Shown here in pieces: positions 12,652 to 16,596 of a stretch of 16,596 nucleotides of DNA. The notes under the pieces are model-generated. The model had not been told where the DNA came from. It did no database searches and saw only the letters and a list, made by a program, of their open reading frames with translations. The DNA lies in the NCBI GenBank assembly GCA_001799475.1, contig MGTN01000002.1, forward strand, positions 5,030 through 21,625. The letters run 5' to 3'. The DNA is from Desulfovibrionales bacterium GWA2_65_9. Lineage in GTDB: Bacteria > Desulfobacterota > Desulfovibrionia > Desulfovibrionales > Desulfovibrionaceae. A program made the position numbers and the translations under genes. Each line of letters starts with the position of its first letter. Position 1 is the stretch's first letter.

Positions 12652-13050
12652 TTGAATAGTCCCCCCATTGCGCCAGCAGGTATTCTAATGGAGGAAGCCT
12701 CATGCATGCTTACTCTCCTGGCCATTCTGAGTTTCTCTCCGTTTGTCGCCCACGGCGGCGAGTCAAGGCACAAGGATATCCTCCTCTGCGCCAGACTCGG
12801 ACACCCCCGGAGTGGGAGCGGCATGTCCCTTCCGTCCTGTACATCAGCCTGCCAATGGTCACCACCACCGAGTCATTTCAGGAAGCGCCACCTAACCTCG
12901 TCATGTGCAACGGAATCTGGCCGTGGTCTCTACACTTCCGTTGGACTTGTGCGCGCAGAAGCCCTTTAGGCCGGGGCGTGGCATCATGGGCACCTCGCTT
13001 TGGCTAGACAATCGCGGATCGGTGAAGCCTACGCGTGAAGCTTTTCGCTC
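12652..13050 (+). pseudogene. Possible decayed gene for a secreted or periplasmic protein
   Basis: A frame open from 12652 to 12969 contains, from the ATG at 12706, a signal-peptide-like start (MLTLLAILSFSPFVAHGGES) followed by RHKDILL. This resembles the beginning of periplasmic binding proteins often encoded next to Desulfovibrio-type sensor kinases. The frame then turns into Ser/Pro/Arg-rich sequence with no family look. A second frame (12702-13007) has a more protein-like piece, SVLYISLPMV, and further on APPNLVMCNGI. This would fit a frameshifted remnant. The stretch sits just before a sensor kinase gene, where a ligand-binding partner might once have been encoded. I cannot confirm the family, and a chance open frame is possible. 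Confidence 0.3.
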
Positions 13051-13062
13051 AGGGAGAAATGC

Positions 13063-16000
13063 ATGTCTCAACGCCAGTCATTTCCTTCCTATTCCATTGG
13101 GGTTGTCCTTACTGTTGCCCTGGTGCTGGTGACCACGATCATTCTCTTCGGCTTTGGATACTACAACTACCATACACGCTCCGTCAGCGCGTTCAGGGAG
13201 CTGAGCGACAACGCCCAACGGGTGGTGGAGCGCCTGGCCAAGAGCACAACCCTCGCCATCTGGAACATGGACACCAAGCAAGTCCAGGAGGCGCTTCTCT
13301 CGGAAATGGGTGAAAAACAGGTTCAGTCGCTGGTCATCCGCGAACCAGACGGGGTGAACATCTTTGCCGCCAAGGGCCGCGATTCGTCCTGGAATCCTGT
13401 GGACATCACCGAGACCACGGTCGATTACCAAGCGGTTTTCGCCAAGGCCTCCGTTGAACACCATGGCCAGCTGATTGGTGTCGTCGAGGTCAGCATCACC
13501 AGGAAATACGCGCAGGGAGAGCTGTGGCAAATGCTCTGGGCATCGGCCATCAGCACGCTCATTGTGGATGTCGCTGTTGTGTTCATCCTTTTCCTGGTCA
13601 TCACCATGCTCGTCATCAAACCCCTTGCGGCCATGCAGCGCTACGCCCAGGCGGTGGGCTCGGGCGATCTGGCCTGCCAGGAGATGACCGGCATTTTCGT
13701 CGGCGAGCTCGGCGCGTTGAAGAGCCACCTGGAGGACATGGTGCGCAGCCTGTCGGCCAATATTGAGCAACTGCGCCAGAAGAGCCTGGAGGCCACCGAG
13801 AGCAGGGAGCGCTACCGCTCGGTGATCCAGAACATGCAGGACGTCTACTACCGCACCGATGCAGAGGGCCGGCTGGTCATGGTCAGCCCCTCTGGCCTGA
13901 AGCTGTTCGGTTACGAATCCGAGGACCAGGTGCTGGGGCAGTTCACCGAATCGTTCTATGCGATTCCTGCTGAGCGCCAACAGCTCCTGGCCAAAGTCCA
14001 GGCCGATGGAGCGGTGCGCGAGTACGAGGTGCTGCTGAAACGCAAGGATGGCTCCGCCGTGCAGGCGGCCACCACCGCCAGCTTCTACCGCGACGAGGCG
14101 GGCAACATCCTGGGCGTGGAGGGCGTCTTCCGCGACATCACCGAGCGCAAGCAGGCCGAGGAACGCCTGCGCCAGAGCGAAGCGCACATCCGCGCATTGT
14201 TCAATGCCACCTCGGACTCGGCGATCCTCATGGACTGCAGGGGTGTCATCCTGGCTATCAACGAGCACGGGGCGAAGCGGCGCAACCTGCTCCCGGAGGA
14301 CATGACCGGCCACTCCATCTACGATTTCCTTCCCCCCGATTCCGCCAACCTTCGCAGGCACCAGACCATGGAGGCCGTGCGCACCAGAGGCCCGGTCACC
14401 TACGAGGAGTTCCGCAACGAAGCCTCTTACTCCGTCACCATCTACCCCATTCTGGACTCCGAAGGCACGCCCCGGCAGCTGGCCAGTTTCTCCCGCGACG
14501 TCACCGAGAAGAAGCGCGCGGAGGAGGAACTGCACGAGGCCCAGGACGCCCTCAAGCGTTCGGAAGAGATTTACCGCACCCTGTTCATGAACACCGGCAC
14601 GGCCACCATTGTCATTGAGGAGGACACCACTATCGCTCTGGCCAACCCGGAGTGGGAGAAGCTTGTTGGCCTCCCGCGCGAAGAGATGGAGGGCCGCATG
14701 AGCTGGACCGTGTTCTTCTCGCCCGAGAATCTAAAGAGGATGCGGGGCTACCACATGCGGCGCCGTGAATCCCCCGAGCTGGCCCCGCGTAACTACGAGA
14801 GCGAGCTCATCGACTCGAAAGGGGGACACCACAACGTCCAGCTCACCGTGGCCATGATCCCAGGCACCAAGACCAGCGTGGCCGCCCTCTACGACATCAC
14901 CGAACAGAAGCGCGCCGTGGAGGAGCTGCGCCAGAGCGAGGAGAAGTTCTCGCGCATCTTCGAGATGGCCCCGGAATGCATCTCCTTCATACGCCTGAAG
15001 GATTCGGTGGTCATCGCCGCCAACGCCGCCTTCGAGACCATCACCGGCCACAAGCAGGAGGAAGCCATCGGGCGTGCGGCCACTGAAATGGGTGTCTGGG
15101 ATGCCCCGGGCATGCATAAGGAGTTTATGCAGCGCCTTATGGCGGAGGGCCACGTCAAGGACTTCGAGTTCCTGCTCAGGCGCAAGGATGGCGAACTGAG
15201 ACGAGTTGTCAACTCGGCCCAGCTCGTGGCCATCGCCGGGGAAGAGTGCTTCATCAGTGTCATCCACGACATCACCGACGAGCGCAAGATGCAGGAACTG
15301 CTCATCCAGTCTGAGAAGATGATGAGCGTGGGCAGCCTGGCCGCTGGCATCGCGCACGAGATCAACAACCCGCTGGGCATCGTGCATCAGGCCGTGCAGA
15401 ACCTCATCCTGCGCACCAGCCCGGAGCAGAAGAAAAATTTGGAGACTGCGGCCAGCCTGGGCCTGAGTATGGATCTGCTGCAACAGTATCTCAAGGCCCG
15501 CAAGCTTGATGTCTTCCTTGAGGACATCAAGGTCGCAGCCATGCGCGCCTCGGGCATCATCCGCAACATGCTCAACTTCAGCCGCCGCAGCGAGTCCAAG
15601 CGCCAGACCTGCGGCCTGCACCACATCATCGAGCAGTCCGTGTTCCTGGCCGCCTCGGACTACGATCTTAGGAAATCTTACGATTTTAAACGCATCGAGA
15701 TCGTGCTGGACCTGAAGGCAGATCTGCCTGCATGCAACTGCACGGAGACGGAGATCGAGCAGGTGCTCTTGAACCTGCTGCGCAACTCGGCCCAGGCCAT
15801 GGCCATGGCCACTCCCCCCACCCCCAATCCCAGGATCGACATCCGCCTGCGCGCCGGGGAGAAATGCGTGCGTCTCGAGGTGACGGACAACGGGCCCGGC
15901 ATGGACGAGGAAACCCAGCGCAAGGCGCTCGAGCCCTTCTTCACCACCAAGCCGCCCGGCGTGGGCACGGGTCTGGGCCTTTCCGTGTCCTACTTCATCA

Positions 16001-16107
16001 TCACCAAGGGCCACGGGGGCAGGATGTGGATGACCTCGGCCCCAGGCAGGGGAACAACCTTCTTCATCGAGCTGCCCGCAGCCCAACAGGAGGATGCCCA
16101 TGCCTGA
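13063..16107 (+). CDS. Membrane sensor histidine kinase with HAMP and four PAS domains
   Basis: This 1014-residue kinase has TM1 (about 12-34), a periplasmic sensor region (about 35-155) with the segment TTLAIWNMDTKQVQEAL, TM2 (about 162-186), and a HAMP linker (about 186-240). Four PAS domains follow, near 247-365, 371-485, 500-616 and 624-740, each joined by short helical linkers with repeated wording such as ERKQAEERLRQSE and EQKRAVEELRQSE. The HisKA H-box AAGIAHEINNPLG carries phospho-acceptor His 765. The HATPase_c domain has N-box asparagines near 904-908, DNGPGMD (942-948) and GVGTGLGLS (966-974). There is no attached receiver. AGGGAGA (13051-13057) precedes the ATG by about 5 nt. The next gene, a receiver, overlaps the 3' end by 8 bp, so the two are coupled. 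The signal is unknown; the sensor region could bind a small periplasmic ligand. Confidence 0.94.
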   Translation: MSQRQSFPSYSIGVVLTVALVLVTTIILFGFGYYNYHTRSVSAFRELSDNAQRVVERLAKSTTLAIWNMDTKQVQEALLSEMGEKQVQSLVIREPDGVNIFAAKGRDSSWNPVDITETTVDYQAVFAKASVEHHGQLIGVVEVSITRKYAQGELWQMLWASAISTLIVDVAVVFILFLVITMLVIKPLAAMQRYAQAVGSGDLACQEMTGIFVGELGALKSHLEDMVRSLSANIEQLRQKSLEATESRERYRSVIQNMQDVYYRTDAEGRLVMVSPSGLKLFGYESEDQVLGQFTESFYAIPAERQQLLAKVQADGAVREYEVLLKRKDGSAVQAATTASFYRDEAGNILGVEGVFRDITERKQAEERLRQSEAHIRALFNATSDSAILMDCRGVILAINEHGAKRRNLLPEDMTGHSIYDFLPPDSANLRRHQTMEAVRTRGPVTYEEFRNEASYSVTIYPILDSEGTPRQLASFSRDVTEKKRAEEELHEAQDALKRSEEIYRTLFMNTGTATIVIEEDTTIALANPEWEKLVGLPREEMEGRMSWTVFFSPENLKRMRGYHMRRRESPELAPRNYESELIDSKGGHHNVQLTVAMIPGTKTSVAALYDITEQKRAVEELRQSEEKFSRIFEMAPECISFIRLKDSVVIAANAAFETITGHKQEEAIGRAATEMGVWDAPGMHKEFMQRLMAEGHVKDFEFLLRRKDGELRRVVNSAQLVAIAGEECFISVIHDITDERKMQELLIQSEKMMSVGSLAAGIAHEINNPLGIVHQAVQNLILRTSPEQKKNLETAASLGLSMDLLQQYLKARKLDVFLEDIKVAAMRASGIIRNMLNFSRRSESKRQTCGLHHIIEQSVFLAASDYDLRKSYDFKRIEIVLDLKADLPACNCTETEIEQVLLNLLRNSAQAMAMATPPTPNPRIDIRLRAGEKCVRLEVTDNGPGMDEETQRKALEPFFTTKPPGVGTGLGLSVSYFIITKGHGGRMWMTSAPGRGTTFFIELPAAQQEDAHA
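16088..16093 (+). promoter_or_regulatory. Ribosome binding site deciding the receiver gene start
   Basis: AGGAGG lies directly against the ATG at 16094, too close to serve it, and six bases before the ATG at 16100. The second ATG is therefore the better start. Confidence 0.75.
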
Positions 16108-16486
16108 AACTCTGCACCCCATACTCGTCCTCGACGATGAGGAGCGGGTGCGCGGGCTGCTCATGGACTACCTGAGCGAATGCGATGAGTTCGAGCTCTT
16201 CGGTGCAGGCTCCGGCGAGGAGGCTTTGGAAATCCTCCGGCAGCGGCCCGCCGCGCTCTGCGTGGTGGACTTGCGCTTGCCGGGCATGGACGGCGTGGAG
16301 TTCATCGGGTCCGCCGCGGCCGAAAAACTCTGCCACCACTTCCTCGTGCACACCGGCTCGGTGGACTTCGCCGTGTCCCAGAGTCTAAAGGACCTGGGGA
16401 TGGTGCAAAAGGACGTGTTCTACAAGCCCGTGGACGCGGCCGAGATCCTGGCGCGCATCCGCACGCTCCTCAAGCAAGGGGACTAG
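16100..16486 (+). CDS. Stand-alone receiver-domain response regulator
   Basis: This 128-residue protein is a single receiver domain with no output domain. The acidic pocket (D12, D13), phospho-acceptor D57 (VVDLRLPGMDG), the conserved Thr (HTG, T85) and Lys (YKP, K109) are all present, so it should be phosphorylated. The start at 16100 overlaps the kinase stop, and the kinase itself lacks a receiver, so this is its likely first partner. Stand-alone receivers act as phosphate carriers or sinks, or as protein-binding switches. A second receiver gene begins 2 bp after its stop, which suggests a relay or branched pathway. No His-phosphotransfer protein is seen in the window. Confidence 0.93.
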   Translation: MPETLHPILVLDDEERVRGLLMDYLSECDEFELFGAGSGEEALEILRQRPAALCVVDLRLPGMDGVEFIGSAAAEKLCHHFLVHTGSVDFAVSQSLKDLGMVQKDVFYKPVDAAEILARIRTLLKQGD

Positions 16487-16488
16487 CC

Positions 16489-16596
16489 ATGTCCATCCTG
16501 GTCATCGACGATGAAGCCGGCCTGCGCCGCTCGCTCTGCGCCTACCTGGAGGACCGCGACTTCGACGTGCTTGAGGCCGCCAACGGGCGCGAGGGC
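16489..16596 (+). CDS. Receiver-domain response regulator, N-terminal part (cut by window edge)
   Basis: The 36 visible residues begin MSILVIDDEAGLRRSL, the first strand and acidic pair (D7, D8) of a receiver domain, and continue into the second strand (DVLEAANGREG). The gene starts 2 bp after the stop of the preceding receiver gene and is clearly in the same operon. AAGGGGA (16477-16483) can serve as ribosome site. Whether it carries an output domain, for example AAA+ with sigma-54 contact or DNA-binding, cannot be seen. Confidence 0.9.
   Translation, partial: MSILVIDDEAGLRRSLCAYLEDRDFDVLEAANGREG

Noticed and set aside
12652..12969. 105-codon plus-strand frame as an intact secreted protein
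   Set aside because: After the signal-like start it becomes Ser/Pro/Arg-rich without family resemblance, and another frame looks more protein-like downstream. Listed as a possible pseudogene instead.
13078..14535. 485-codon minus-strand open frame (and another at 14731-16164) over the four-PAS kinase
   Set aside because: These are antisense shadows of the kinase reading frame, without ribosome sites or recognisable domains.
1..16596. CRISPR arrays, tRNA or rRNA genes, insertion sequences with terminal repeats
   Set aside because: No regularly spaced repeats, no cloverleaf-type sequences with a T-arm, no rRNA-like conserved blocks and no transposase gene were recognised on reading both strands by eye.

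Overview
The window looks like part of a chromosome of a GC-rich, anaerobic, sulfate-reducing deltaproteobacterium of the Desulfovibrio type. This rests on protein families, not on any search: an HdrA/MvhD-type soluble redox operon, very large multi-PAS histidine kinases, a sigma-54 activator, and strong GGAGG ribosome sites. No rRNA, tRNA or CRISPR was seen.

Left part (1-3830, minus strand): an operon read right to left. It encodes HdrA (3803-1797), an MvhD-type [2Fe-2S] protein (1773-1303), an FrhB/FdhB-like iron-sulfur protein (1277-135), and the first 25 codons of a second FAD-binding protein (75 to beyond position 1). Together these suggest a cytoplasmic electron-bifurcating or confurcating flavin/iron-sulfur complex. 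HdrB and HdrC are not in the window. Each start was re-set to an ATG that follows a GGAGG-type ribosome site.

Divergent from it (4098-7439, plus strand) are a soluble PAS-PAS hybrid histidine kinase and an NtrC-type sigma-54 activator. The intergenic region holds a -24/-12-like element pointing into the hdr operon (3898-3912). A perfect 8-bp-arm palindrome (4019-4037) lies about 140 bp upstream of the predicted start, the usual place for an enhancer. I infer that the two-component pair switches on the hdr operon.

Middle part (7440-12650): the composition is less GC-rich and the content accessory. There is a decayed tyrosine-recombinase gene on the minus strand (about 7690-8200), with a 30-bp near-perfect palindrome where its R-x-x-H catalytic box should be. 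Next comes a TetR regulator with a promoter and overlapping operator, then an ABC ATPase and an 804-residue FtsX/MacB-type permease that overlap by ATGA. Last is a short GTG-start gene for a 37-residue single-helix membrane peptide. This reads as an acquired self-regulated export module.

Right part (12650-16596, plus strand): a stretch of about 400 bp that may be a decayed secreted-protein gene. It is followed by a 1014-residue membrane histidine kinase with four PAS domains, a stand-alone receiver that overlaps it, and the start of another receiver protein cut by the window edge. These three form a second signalling operon whose target is not visible here.
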